Numbered from the stretch's first letter, positions 22,866-35,415 are shown. The stretch: 64,000 nucleotides of DNA from Aphrophora alni (GCA_963513935.1 OY740768.1:75678877-75742876); one strand, 5' to 3'. The notes: generated by a model not told the origin, from the sequence alone. Made by a program: numbers and translations.

Positions 22866-23740
22866 CCTATAGCTTTGTGCTGTCAAGAACGAAACACGAT
22901 ACGAGCAAAGCAAGTGGAGACCTTTTAATATAAACACATCTACGAGTCAATAAAGTAGTTATATACACAATTAGAAGGTTCAGAAAACAATGTAACAATT
23001 GTTTTAAACAAACTTAGCCTACTCTACTGGGCAAGCTCCTTGATCTTTCAGTACAACTTAACATGTCCTACAAGGCCTAAGAGACCAAGTTTTTATCATT
23101 ACAAGTAGATGATCTGTATTACATTTTACGTTGGGGTTGGGTAAAAACATGATGACGCTCAAAAACTTGGATTTTGTATTTCGAGAACATTAACTTACTT
23201 TTTAAAATGCAAAATTTTAAGCTGTTTCTAATTAGGAACTTTTATCTATTGTGATCACCCGCACGGAAACATTTGAGATTATGACCTACGTTCCCACCCA
23301 TTAAAGGTTATTTGATATCATTTAAATTGACTTTATATCATTTTTGTAATAGTGAACTATAAACTTAAACCTTCCGACTACCATAGCTCTACTTTTGTTT
23401 GAACGGACATCATGTATTAGAGACCAATACATTTTGGTAGGAAAAAGATCCTAATTATAAGGGTTTTTGCCATCAATACTGTATTTTGGTATGCATTTTT
23501 ATTTCTTGCGTTTTTTACAAATTATTTATTTACTTTGTACTACAAAATATCTAAAAACCCCAGTTATATAGGTTATATTATATGTATAAAACTGCAATTA
23601 GAAAAGAGGATATACGTATTTCAAAAATTTTAGTTGAGAGATTCGAAGTGATTTTTTGAAAAAATACTGCCAATGTTCCACAACATTTAAAAATCAGCTA
23701 ATGCTGATTTTGTATATACATATATATTTTAAATAAAAAA

Positions 23741-24229
23741 CTAACGATGTAGATATCTATTATTTCGGATATTTTAAACTTAATTTTTAAATAATAAGAA
23801 ATAATAATAATAAGTAAAATAATAATAATAATTTTTAAAGAGCTTTAAAATCAGGTATAACTTAACCGATTTTACTTTTGTAAATTATTTTACTTTTGTA
23901 AATTTTACGTAACCGAAGAACTAACGATGTAGATATCTATTATTTCGGATTTTTTAAACTTAATTTTTAAATAGTAAGAAATAATAATAATAATTAAAAT
24001 AATAATAATAATTTTTAAAGAGCTTTAAAATCAGGTATAACTTAACCGATTTTACTTTTGTAAATTATTTTACTTTTGTAAATTTTACGTAACCGAAGAA
24101 CTAACGATGTAGATATCTATTATTTCGGATATTTTAAACTTAATTTTTAAATAGTAAGAAATAATAATAATAAGTAAAATAATAATAATAATTTTTAAAG
24201 ACCTTTAAAATCAGGTATAACTTAACCGA
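23741..24229. repeat. Tandem repeat, 180-bp unit, ~2.7 copies
   Basis: CTAACGATGTAGATATCTAT recurs at 23741, 23921 and 24101, exactly 180 bp apart. Each unit carries its own AATAAT microsatellite and the doublet TTTTACTTTTGTAAATT. The units are nearly identical, differing at a handful of bases. Confidence 0.95.
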
Positions 24230-24394
24230 CAGTTATATTTGAAAGTCTCTAGTCCGCTAGTTTAATGCCACCAAATCCATTAAAAAAATATTTTACAAAA
24301 TATCTGAACTCTTCATATATATGTGAGTTAGCTCAAATTGTTTACCCACAATAATTTTTTGAGAAGTGTGATCAGAAGCACTCTGTACATATGC

Positions 24395-24590
24395 TCAGTT
24401 TTACAAACCATTTGACATGTTCGTTAATCAGAAGACTCAGACTGTACATTTTAAAATGGCGATCGATTCTCAAATTTCAAAAAAAAAATGTCGGGAATAA
24501 CGTATTACCTTTCTTTTAACATCCCACCATGCTCATTTTGTGGACACTTTAAATCTGCATACAACGGTAACCAAACGTTTTCCCTACCAT
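24395..24590. repeat. Dispersed repeat, pair member 2
   Basis: Same orientation and order as 22290-22500, with a shorter poly-A and about 15-20% differences by eye. Confidence 0.75.
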
Positions 24591-24704
24591 AACAAATAAG
24601 AGAGTTGCAATACAAATAACCTTCTCCAAATTTGACAAAAATCAACAATTATATTTCTAATAGTCTGGGTTTTCGTGCAAGTTAAGTTTAATAAATACTT
24701 TGGG

Positions 24705-24925
24705 TATTAGGTCTGGTCATTAAAAATTAATATTAAAGTATTGGTACTTTAATTAAATTTCAAACGAAAGCCATTTTAAATATAGGGTTTACGCCCGATA
24801 AAGTCTATTTTGAAACGGACTAAACCTGTGCGTTCATACAAGTCGCCTGTTTTAGAGATAACAACATGCAAACACGAAGCACTTGGGGATATGTGACTCA
24901 CACCCACAATCGATATCATGAGGTT
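24705..24925. repeat. Left arm of a ~200 bp inverted repeat pair
   Basis: Inverse of 27965-28135. On the arm's minus strand both read GATTGTGGGT, CACATATCC, CGTGTTTGCATGTTGTTA, AAAACAGGCGACTTG, GAACGCACAG and end at GACCTAAT. The pair brackets the Helitron-like element and R1 copy D. Confidence 0.75.
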
Positions 24926-25716
24926 GTCGTTTTGTATTATTATATTTTTTCTTTCAGAATCCATATAGTTTTATATGTTTTGTACACCTGTTGTGTTTAT
25001 TTTAGGCAACATTGATTTTTAAGCACTTATCACAGCAGTGTCAATGTATAAAATACTAAAAGTGAAAGCAGAACATTGCTGGACAATAATAATACCTTTA
25101 GTATTTTGGAAGGACAAGGACGCAAAAACGCCGTAAATATTGACCAATACGGATATTCAGAAGTGTTCCTTATATAGGTATAGGAAGGTACTGTGACATC
25201 GCCTTATACGAGGAAGAAGGTTTACCTTCCTTACTAATGAGGTAAAGCCACATTGGGTCATCTCTCTGGTTTCCACTTTTCTTAATTGGTAGTTTTTATT
25301 TTCTCATACATAATATAAAGAAATTTATGTGATGAGCAAAAATTCTACGTCCGTTTAGAAATTTCCAAAGCTTCAAAAAAGTTGTTTGGATTATTGCCTA
25401 TCTGTTGTCTGTGAAGTAAGACTTTTTTTTAAATATTTTGTTTTCAACTTTTTGAAAATGTGGAATAGCAGCCATAATGCCAAACTATAAATACCGGTTT
25501 ATTCAAAATTAAAGCTGTACAAGGAGATGCAGGACATAAGTCAGTCACAAACAAGAATAGTAATTGTTATTTTACTGAATACGTATGGAAAGTAAAATGT
25601 AAGTTTATTGAAAAGCCGATTTTTCCAAAGATTGAGGTTTAAGGAAGTTTGATGAACACAAAAACTGTCAAAAACTATTAGTATGCAACTGTAAGTGAAA
25701 CTAACTCTCACTGAAA

Positions 25717-27519
25717 TCACTACATATATAAACGGCTTTGTCCTGACTGACTGACTGAATGAATGACTGACAGAGAATCAACGTAGAGCAAAAACCAACA
25801 AAGATATTGATACCAAAATTTAAAGGCATATTTGTATGAGGTCATAGACGCTCACTAAGAAAGGATTTTGCGAAATTTTAATTTTAAAGGGTATTAAATA
25901 CAAAAAGAAAAAAATGTCAATTTCATTCATTTAATTTTAAACGTCAACATACACGCGCCTAGCGGCAAAAAGATAAGACTCGAATCAAAACAAATTCTAA
26001 ATCTAATACTTTCCGACCCAATTATAACTAATCCAGAAAATTTTCAATCTAAAACAAATCAAAACCTATATTAAAATTGCGCCTAAGAATTTGATTAATC
26101 CATAAAAAATAACAACACACAGTTAAAGACAAGAAAACTTAAATAATTTGTTTTTATCTAGACGTGAAAGGTCAACTTGGAAAATAACCGAATTGAAAAT
26201 ATAACTCCGATCTTTCGCCGATTATAAAAATACAGAAGACCTAGAGACAAAATGAGATATACAGAAATACGAAGTAGATATTTCTAAATATAAAACATCA
26301 CCTGAGTTCATATAAATATTTAATAACAAAGACATAATCTGTGGAAATATGAACGAAAATCTGGAATTAAGATGGCGACCATTAGAAGCAAGACGTTAGT
26401 TATAAAATACACGCCCACAGAAATTTGTGATTGGAGAAGAATATCGCGGGACTTTCTTCGCCGATATGAATAGAAATTGTATATATATAAATAATAACTT
26501 TTTTTAAAAAACAGGTTATTGTACACAATGTTATTTTCTCGGGAATATTAATTAGGACAGAGATTTTGTATTGTTATAAATAAAAGAGGCAATTTTCAAT
26601 TTATAAAATATATCATTTACCATATATAAACTGGCCTACTATTAAATTCTAAAATGTCTTTTTTTTAAATTAGATTGTAACATATTGTTTTCTAAATTTT
26701 AAATATCTTAACGCAAGCTTTTATTGGCTTGTGTGTGTTGAAACATGTGTTGGTTCATCTAGGCCTAACTTAAAAATATTATTTGTACTAGCTGGACATC
26801 CGAATCAACTGTTTCATCAGTTATTTTATTAAATTGGCTGCTATGGTAATGAATGCAAATAGGTACATTCAAGAAATATGTAGCCTATTGGTTCATCTTT
26901 CTAGGCCTAACCTAAAATTATATTTAATTTATTTTACCTACCTTAATGGCAACATACACATATAATTTATGTTGTTGTGCACATCTTCGGCATAGTACGT
27001 TTCTATTGATATTTATAAATTTCATCTTTCAATAGTAATTTTTTAGTTTTTCATAATGTTGTTTATTTATTGATACTACAGCTGCTAGACGCTGGGTTTA
27101 ATGCCCAACGATTCTTTACGATTTAAAATAAATTTACAAATAGCCTATGGAATATAAAAAATGTTTTTATCAAAATGAATCCTACTCTATGTTACTCTGG
27201 GATTGTGTAGTTTTTTTATTTAAAAAAATGTTTCAATTGGTTCAGTAGTTCCAGAGATTAACCCCCTACATACAACAAAGAAATAAATTTTAAGTCTTTA
27301 TAATATTAGTATGGATATAAATACAAAACCAATTGATATATTATATATATTTTTATTATTATTATTATGACATAAAAATAAGTAATAGATACAATTTTTA
27401 ATTTTTTTTGGAAATAAAATTTTCTTTAATATAGTTAGTTATTTTTTTTTTTTTATGTCTTTTATTTATTTTCCATTTAACCAGATGAGCCACAGCAACG
27501 CGTGGCCGGGTACAGCTAG
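25717..27519 (+). mobile_element. Helitron-like non-autonomous element
   Basis: The left end is A|TCACTACATATATAAACGG, followed by a CTGACTGACTGAATGAATGA tract. The right end carries a GCCAC...GTGGC hairpin (27489-27506), then GGGTACAG and CTAG at 27516-27519, followed by T. A 5' TC after A, a short 3' hairpin ~10 bases before CTAG, and insertion between A and T are the Helitron terminal rules. No RepHel protein is visible. The interior includes TTGGTTCAGTAGTTCCAGAG, a phrase common in insect repeats of this kind. R1 copy D begins at the very next base. Confidence 0.5.
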
Positions 27520-27922
27520 TAATAGTATATTTCATCACTAGGACCAAAAGTGAAGCTTTTTGATACAAGCTCAAGTTTAACGAAAATGAGAGAGGATCGA
27601 AAAGCTTCTTTTGGTCCAAGTAATGAACTATATTTTTCTTTATACTACAAATAATATAAGAAAACAATTTCACAAAAACTAATATGTTATAACCTATTTG
27701 CCTTCAAATCGATGGTAACCGCTGTTTTAACGGTTATTTACAATCGAGATTGTCGGTTGTTTTATAAATGCTTTACAATCATTAATTAATTCGTATAAAC
27801 GAAGTAACAGCTGATGATCTCGACCTCAGCTGATGTTTTTAGGTCCTAGGACTAAAAAGAACATCTTTAGCATCTCATTGCATGTATTGAAAACAGCTGT
27901 TTTTGAAGCAGTATGACGAAAA
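27520..27922 (-). repeat. R1 dispersed repeat, copy D
   Basis: Complete minus-strand R1 copy with both hairpin arms and the CAGCTG palindromes. Its hairpin end directly abuts the CTAG end of the Helitron-like element. The 91-codon minus ORF (27398-27673) spans the junction and is not a gene. Confidence 0.85.
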
Positions 27923-27964
27923 GGAGTATACAATGCGCATACCAGATGTGTATGGTAGAATACT

Positions 27965-28135
27965 GATTTCGATTGTGGGTATCACATATCCTTTGTGCAT
28001 CGTGTTTGCATGTTGTTAAAACAGGCGACTTGGTTGAACGCACAGTCGGTTTTAAAATAAACTTTCAACCGTAAAACCTATGTTTAAAATAGTCAATACT
28101 TAGGTAATTGACGTATTGACCGGACCTAATGTATT
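27965..28135. repeat. Right arm of a ~200 bp inverted repeat pair
   Basis: Inverse partner of 24705-24925, slightly shorter because of small deletions. Confidence 0.75.
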
Positions 28136-28789
28136 AATTCGTTAAACAAATAAAACGTAGACTAGTATTTTTTTCCCCTAAAAACAAATTATGATATTTC
28201 CCGGAGAATCTTATTTTACACGCTTTTCTGTAACTCACTACCGTGCTTCTTTGTCATCAAATCTTGCAAGCTTAATTTATCTGACTTCACGTCGTCATAA
28301 AAAGTTGAAATTTTGCTCATTGGTGTCAATATAATATTCCGTTTGTACTTTATACATCTCAACAAATTTTGATGTAATTGTTATATATTGATATTTTTGG
28401 TATATTACAATTTATTTGTTGATGAGTTGAAATATACTTTGTCATACTATTATTGTATTTTGGTAAATTTTAATGTATTTAGATAAAAAGGAAGAATGAG
28501 CTTTAAAAAGCATGTCTAAAAAACATTTTTTGTATATTAACTTATTCTTGAACAATCTTTGTCCATGTTTATCCAATTGACAGCACAAAGGGAATTTCTT
28601 TTTTAACTGTCCATTTACCATTTTGTCTGTATATGTGTTTGTTCTTGAATTGTGGTTAAATGAGTCTACCAATCGTTATGGAATTTTATAAATAAGATGT
28701 TTGTACGTTGTTCCATTTTGAAATTGCGACTTGTCAAAACAGTTCTGCACTAATAAAGATTGGCGGTTGCTAGTGAAGTATAATATTAT

Positions 28790-29305
28790 TTACCAAAGGA
28801 CGATTCGTAATGGACATCGGTCCACTGCCCGCTCTTTATAAACTCTTCGTAACGCAATGCGACAATAATAATGTAATTTTTCACATTTCTTCCTTAATGT
28901 TTGAAAGTTATTACATTCCAAGTCAATATACGTAGGTTCATGCAGTAGTGTATTCGAAGTACTTCTGCCGGCGTTGGCACGCTCGACTTTCTTACGCTAT
29001 CTATACAATCTGCATAGTTCCGCATGGGCAAGTGTTCCCAATTGATCAATTTGTGTTTTATAATTTGTTTTGAATTTTTCTTTCCATATGGATATATGTT
29101 TCTTACATTCTGCTAATTTTTCCTCCACAATGTTTTCAGAATTATGAAAACTTGCTTCAACTCAGCATACTCATCGGCTACAAAAAATTGTGGATCCTGT
29201 TACTTCACCAATTAAAAAAAGTTCTATTTTTTCGCAATCCAAAATTACACTACCCAAACGCCATAACGATGTCGCCAGTTTCAGTGATCATGCCCAAGTG
29301 CTACC
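28790..29305 (-). pseudogene. Unrecognised, coding-like pseudogene (~165 codons)
   Basis: On the minus strand, one frame is open from about 29290 to 29200 (SLKLATSLWRLGSVILDCEK, ELFLIGEVTGSTIFCSR). After two stops it continues from 29161 through a single TAG (28997-28999) to TAA at 28790-28792. A neighbouring frame (YAELKQVF) bridges the two stops, so a pair of indels is likely. The part before the TAG looks coiled-coil-like (NIVEEKLAECKKHISIWKEK), and the part after has LRKKCEKLHYYC and RIALRRVYKER. The local base composition is richer in G+C than the surroundings, as expected of former coding DNA. I do not recognise the family. It could be a processed host pseudogene or a transposon ORF. 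Confidence 0.5.
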
Positions 29306-29309
29306 TTCG

Positions 29310-30520
29310 CGGCTGCGCACCCCAGTGTTTTATATTCGGACATAAACCATCAGTTATCATTTATAGTTTACCAGATTCTTATCACTAGATTTTTGGTAGA
29401 AACCCTCAAAAACAAACTGAATTGAAAGACGTTTTCGAGCTAAAAAAACTTCAAATGAAAAATTAAATTTAAACCGTTTTCCAAAACTTTCTCGTAGGAC
29501 GATTTTACGTGACCAAAAAATAAAATCTTCCTCACGATTTTGATGTTTTCATTTATATTAATTAAAACGGTTTGTAGTTTCACAAACTTACAAAATTATT
29601 ATTTCCTCTAAAACTTAAATCTTTCATGTAACTTGTAACATTAAACCAATAATCGAATCCTTTTTCGTTTTCAATGAGGATCGGGGTCTGCTGTTTACAA
29701 AATAATAGAATTTTAAGTCTTATGAAGGTCGGTCTTTACATGGGATTGTCGCCACAGCTTCGTATTATAAATAGCTAGCAGTATTATCTACTTGATTTAC
29801 ATTCAAGATCATATTTCACTCAAGGCATGTCCCCAATATACTGTGGCTCAGATTTAACGAGGGGATTTTGTTCAAGAGATCCGCGGCGGTTCCAGTCGGT
29901 CACGTTGTTGTATGCTCGTAGTCCCCTATGTAAATACGCAGAATTGAGACCGCCCACAATGTATTAAAATATTAATAATAACGTTAAACGCAATATTGAT
30001 AAAATAATAATAAAGCATGGAGTAGACGAAATAAGTATTACCCTCAAGGATATAACCCTTTAAATCTATTTTAAAATATCTTGTTAATTTTTTAATTTGA
30101 TTTTAATTAGCATTATTTTGAGACCCGTAATTAACAAGATAATCGGCCTAATAAGGAAAAACTCAGTACAGTATATTTATTTTCCCACAAAAATTGAAAA
30201 ATTATCTCAATAGAAGTGCATTGCACAATTATTGGATATGCATTTACTTTAGAATTTATTGTAGTGATAATTTTACGAGATTTTACAGTTTTTGTCTGAG
30301 TAACTTTATTTTTATTTAAATATTTGTGTCACATTTAGACGTTTTGAAAATTCTTAACTGTGGGTGCTGTTAGGTAGTTTTATTTTTGGTAATAGAGAAA
30401 TTGATTTATGGGTTAGTGGGCACAGACAGAAATACTAATAAAAATATGTTTTTGTTGTCCTATGAAAACAACAAATGTGGATATTGTGGATAATGTGGAT
30501 ATTGCTGTATTTTATGGTAA
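29310..30520. other. No supported feature
   Basis: AT-rich sequence. A TATAAATAG box at about 29766 has no gene attached. The plus ORF at 29152-29388 overlaps the pseudogene and is not accepted. Confidence 0.45.
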
Positions 30521-30529
30521 CTTTATTTC

Positions 30530-31640
30530 TTTTTGTACGTGTTGTTTTTGGGGATTATTATGCGTGGGTTTTTATGTTTCTAATTAATTTTGGTGTGTTT
30601 TGGAGTTTCGAATTACTTTGCATGTATTTTTTGCGTGCGTTTTGGATTTCGAATTAATAATGCCCGTGTTTTTGGTTTCGAGTTACATTTGTATGTGAAT
30701 TGGGTTTCGGATTTACTTTTGTCTCTGTTTTTGGATGAAGAATTAATTTCCCTTGTATTTTTGATTACTCCTACGTGTGTCTTGGGGGTTTTCGTATTAC
30801 TTTTCCTATGTTTTTGGATGTCGGATTAATTTCCCTTGTATTTTTGATTACTCCTACGTGTGTCGGGGGGGTTTTCGTATTACTTTTCCTATGTTTTTGG
30901 ATGTCGGATTAATTTCCCTTGTATTTTTGATTACTCCTACGTGTGTCTTGGGGGTTTTCGTATTACTTTTCCTATGTTTTTGGATGTCGAATTAATTTCC
31001 CTTGTATTTTTGATTACTCCTACGTGTGTCTTGGGGGTTTTCGTATTACTTTTCCTATGTTTTTGGATGTCGGATTAATTTCCCTTGTATTTTTGATTAC
31101 TCCTACGTGTGTCTTGGGGGTTTTCGTATTACTTTTCCTATGTTTTTGGATGTCGGATTAATTTCCCTTGTATTTTTGATTACTCCTACGTGTGTCTTGG
31201 AAGTTTTCGTATTACTTTTCCTATGTTTTTGGATGTCGGATTAATTTCCCTTGTATTTTTGATTACTCCTACGTGTGTCTTGGGGGTTTTCGTATTACTT
31301 TTCCTATGTTTTTGGATGAAGGATTAATTTCCTTTGTATTTTTGATTACTCCTACGTGTGTCTTGGGGGTTTTCGTATTACTTTTCCTATGTTTTTGGAT
31401 GTCGGATTAATTTCCCTTGTATTTTTGATTACTCCTACGTGTGTCTTGGGGGTTTTCGTATTACTTTTCCTATGTTTTTGGATGAAGGATTAATTTTGCG
31501 CGTGTTTTTAGATTTCCGATTACTTATGCCCGTGGTTTTTTATTTCGAATTTCTTTTTTATGTGTTTTGGAATTTCTGATTAAATTTGCATATATTTCTA
31601 GATTTCAAGATGATTTTGTCCCGAGTGGGGGTTTCGGTTA
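30530..31640 (+). repeat. Minisatellite with 83-bp higher-order unit
   Basis: From about 30735 to 31497 the sequence is a head-to-tail array with a strict 83-bp period (about nine units). Each unit is itself three diverged ~24-31 base monomers: TGTTTTTGGATGTCGGATTA..., TGTATTTTTGATTACTCC... and TGTCTTGGGGGTTTTCGTATTA.... The flanks (30530-30735 and 31497-31640) hold single, more diverged monomers of the pattern TTTTTGGATTTCGAATTA. So the array is a higher-order repeat that grew inside an older simple array. Because 83 is not divisible by three, overlapping ~72-codon ORFs appear every 83 bases; they are artefacts. Confidence 0.95.
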
Positions 31641-31684
31641 ATAAGATTAGTGTTTATTACGTTTTAACTTCCACTGTTAATGAG

Positions 31685-31860
31685 GTAATCCCGAGGTACC
31701 CAACTGGATCTACACCTTTCTCCATCTAATCCTGTATTAAATCCCTCGCTTTCATTTTATCTACTTGACCTCTTTTGACCAACTTCCGACTCTAGTGATA
31801 TTAGAGTATTCGAGGATTTAGAGGTCCCCTTTATTATAATTTTTCTTCTCGGTTTGAAAA
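31685..31860 (-). repeat. Dispersed family F3, copy 2
   Basis: Contains GTAATCCCGAGGTACCCAACTGGAT, CCGACTCTAGTGATATTAGAGT and ATTCGAGGATTT in the order expected for a minus-strand F3 copy; the best match is to 39713-39930. Confidence 0.6.
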
Positions 31861-31869
31861 TGTTTAAGA

Positions 31870-34330
31870 AATCGTGAAAGAAGGTAAATTTGACTACGGA
31901 TCAGTGGGTTGTATCCCCATTACACATCCGTAAGTTTAATGTTTTATGTTATTGTTTGTTTTTGGTTCGATTAGTTAGTTTTATGTTCCATTAGGAGCAT
32001 TTTATAATCTATTTTTTTTATGGCTACGATGGTTTTTTGGCCTTAAATAATCCGTTGCTTGAACAACACAAAATGATAACGTTAATTTCGTAACATTTTT
32101 TTTTTCATATTTATTCGTGTGGATAAATATTCAGTGCTAACTATAATATGCTGTAACATGGACTGAAATTCGATTACTCATCAACTTCCTCCTACTCTTT
32201 GTCAATGAAGATGTGTAATGTATGTCATTTTCTATATAGCATTACGAATTTATGAAAGACCCACACGCCTCTAAATTGTAGATTTCTATAGAGTACAATT
32301 TGTGGAGGCGTTGTATCACCGTATGATTAATCAATATCTGCCAACTCTGTTCTTGTCATAAAGATGTATTTTCACTTAATATACAAACAAGGTAATCAAC
32401 TCAAGATGACTACCATTATGATCTCAAAAGTGTTAAATAGGGAACCTTCCTTACTTTTTTATGGTATTTAATAATTGTTATCAAAATTTTGAAATGTCCC
32501 GTCATTAACCAATATTTAAATTTTTAAATATCAACACTGTTCTATAGTGTTTTGGGATATTAATTTATACACTTTTTTATTCTCTCGTATTTTTTTTTAA
32601 CTAGACCTCTCAAAAATTGATTATTTACTTGATATATAGTGAATTGTTTTAATTATTGTTTTTTATCTTATATTGTAGGATCTAGGAATGAAAGAATTTG
32701 ATAAAATACACTTATACTCATTCAAATATCATGTCTGACTTAAATTCAGTAGAAAATTATTTTTTTAGCCCAAATTTTATATTAAAAAATTAAAATTAAA
32801 CTTCTCACTAAAAATCGATTAAAAAATTCTTTTTCCATAAGCCATATATTCTAAATGTATAGGTTTATCAAAAGTACCTAAAAATTATAAAGTTTTAAAA
32901 TTCTTATTACCCGTGTAAACAAATATAACTTTGGAACTACAGAATCAGTTTTAACAATCTTAGTCTAAAACTAACTAGATATCCTGCCTCTATATAAAAG
33001 AAAACTGCATGACAATTGGATCAACGGTTCTTTAGTTATATGAGAGACGTTGCGTTTTATAAATTAGAGACGATGTTATAGCTCCGAAAATACAAATAAA
33101 GCTATATCAATAATACAATAAAGTAGTCGTTATAAAGCATTTTCTTTCATGCGATGATTTCAGTAACACTTTATATTTCCTCCTATACAGTTATTATATA
33201 GGGTAATATTGTCTTAGCGTTACGTAACGACATTTCGGGAAAGTGGAACTCCATTCTTCCGTAACCTGTACAAGTGTCGCTGCTGAGTAAGACTCAGTGT
33301 CCTGCTAATCTGCAGGATGGTGGAACCTGTCCGTTTTTTACCGTAAGTAGTTTAGAAAGTTGAACAGTCGCTTCGTTAGTAAAGAATATATCTTGTATTT
33401 TTTATATTATTATTTTAACTATTTCAATTGTATAATTTTACTATTTTTAAATATACAGTAATGATAAACTAGGTACAGCTTGATTTATGTTCAGTAAAAA
33501 TATTCAAGTATTGTTATTTGTTTTCTACTTCGTTGATCTACATAAATTGTTATTATTTTGTTTGTGAAAATGTGTGTGTATTAGGATTTGGCCATATTTA
33601 TATTAATAATAATAATTATTATAGTGTGTTTATTGTTAATATTTATTACACATTTGTCAAGAAAAGAACATATAGAATAATTATGTTAAGAATACAACCT
33701 TGTATATACATCATTTGGCCTAGTTGTAAATAACCATATCCATAAATATCAAACGATTAGGGCACGCGTTTTACCTTAATTGCGTAACAAAACAAACGTA
33801 CAAGCGAAGTACCTCATAGTCTAGATAAAAAAGGGCTTCGCTTCGTGCAGCCAATAAAATAACCATAAATGAGGAAGTACTATGTCCTTTTATTGGCAGG
33901 TGTATTTATCAACCTCCATAGTAGGGTTTCGTGTTTATAGTTATGAATCGGAGGGGCTGAAGCGGTTTCACGCGCCGCGGGATGGAGGAAGGAATGTTTT
34001 ATTAATCAACATTGTTTTGATTTATATAATTTCGCAGTTCGTATAAATGTACTTAAAATTAATTATAAATGAAACATAAACAAAAAAAAGTACTTTGGAA
34101 ATGTAATGAATGTATGATTCCAATTTCCAATTCCAATTTAAAATATGTTGAAATTACATTCTTTAATTATTTAATTGTCAAACTAAATACTTGTGTAAGC
34201 TGCAAAGAAATAAAATTCCGGGTATGAGAAAGAGGTCGTATTCAGGTAGTCCCTCTTATTTGAGAAGATTCTCAAATAACAATAATGTTAAGGTGGCGGA
34301 GATGGCTTTATCTTTTTAGCTACTTTTATA
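31870..34330. other. No supported gene; one strong hairpin
   Basis: Mostly AT-rich with no domain-bearing ORF. A ~15 bp stem at 32265-32312 (ACGCCTCTAAATTGTA against TACAATTTGTGGAGGCGT) and an exact inverted 10-mer GCCAATAAAA/TTTTATTGGC (33850 and 33888) are the only structures noted. The interval around 33770-33990 is more GC-rich than its surroundings. Confidence 0.45.
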
Positions 34331-34340
34331 TAAAATATAG

Positions 34341-34730
34341 TTTTCGTCATACTGCTTCAAAAACAGCTGTTTTCAATACACGCATTGAGATGCTAAAGTT
34401 GTTCTTTTTAGTCCTAGGACCTAAAAACATCAGCTGAGGTCGAGATCATCAGCTGTTACTTCTTTTATACGATTGTAAAGCGTCTATAAAAACAACCGAT
34501 ACTCTCGATTGTAAATAACCGTTAAAACCGCTGTTACCATCGATTTGAATGTAAATAGGTTATAACATTTTAGTTTTTGTGAAATTGTTTTCTTATATTA
34601 TTTGTAGTATAAAGAAAATATAATACACCACTTGGACTAAAAGAAGCTTTTCGATCCTCGCTCATTTTCGTTAATCTTAAGCTTTTATTGAAAAGCTTCA
34701 CTTTTAGTCCTAGTGATGAAATATACTATT
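34341..34730 (+). repeat. R1 dispersed repeat, copy E
   Basis: Complete plus-strand copy from TTTTCGTCATACTGC to GATGAAATATACTATT. It has a short deletion near ACTTCTTTTATACGATTG and a shortened hairpin loop. Confidence 0.85.
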
Positions 34731-34739
34731 ACGGCCGTC

Positions 34740-35381
34740 ATTTTAGTTACGGTGGACCAAGAATTAAGGATCTAGTAATTTTACACTACCACCTTACAGA
34801 AATGAAACTTAACTCCAGTTCTGAATACACATCTAATTGAAAACAGGTTAGTTTTATGAAATTAGAGACATTGTTACAGTACAAGATTGATAAATGAACT
34901 GCAAACATAATATAATCATATGTACGATGTAATATTGAAACACAGATGCGAGTAAGGTATTACGGTATAAAGAATAATTAGTGAATGTTATTCGCCGTTT
35001 AGAAATATAACGATGACTGCACCCAATGTTTTTCGCACGATCAATATGTCATTACAAACACGAATAACATATAATATACACAGAATAATCTTATTCTAAT
35101 ACAGATAGACGTGTATTATAATCAATAATATTATTATACTATGTACAGAAATTACACGATGCTCTATCGTGGTTGAAACTTTCTTTTTTTAAATTGTCTT
35201 ATCTTCATTTATTTTGCCTCATCGAGCCCTTTGAAGTGATCTAAGTTCATATGTCGCAGTTGACATTTTTATCTTTGCCCTCTTACTCCTTCAGTCAAAA
35301 ATTGAAACACTTGTGCTCTTAGAAGCAGCACCACACTAAAAGAAGATTTCTGGAAACTTTTTTAAGCTATTAATAACTAAG

Positions 35382-35415
<34 letters not shown>

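Noticed and set aside
23741..24229. CRISPR array
   Set aside because: Repeats are adjacent 180-bp tandem units without unique spacers, and the genome is eukaryotic.
29152..29388. THAP-type zinc finger start (MPKCYLRGC)
   Set aside because: The C-x(5)-C spacing occurs once, no downstream THAP residues follow, and the region is antisense to a more convincing pseudogene.
30777..31579. Series of overlapping ~72-codon plus-strand ORFs with near-identical hydrophobic proteins
   Set aside because: They recur every 83 bp because the minisatellite period is not a multiple of three. They are a by-product of the tandem repeat, not a gene family.
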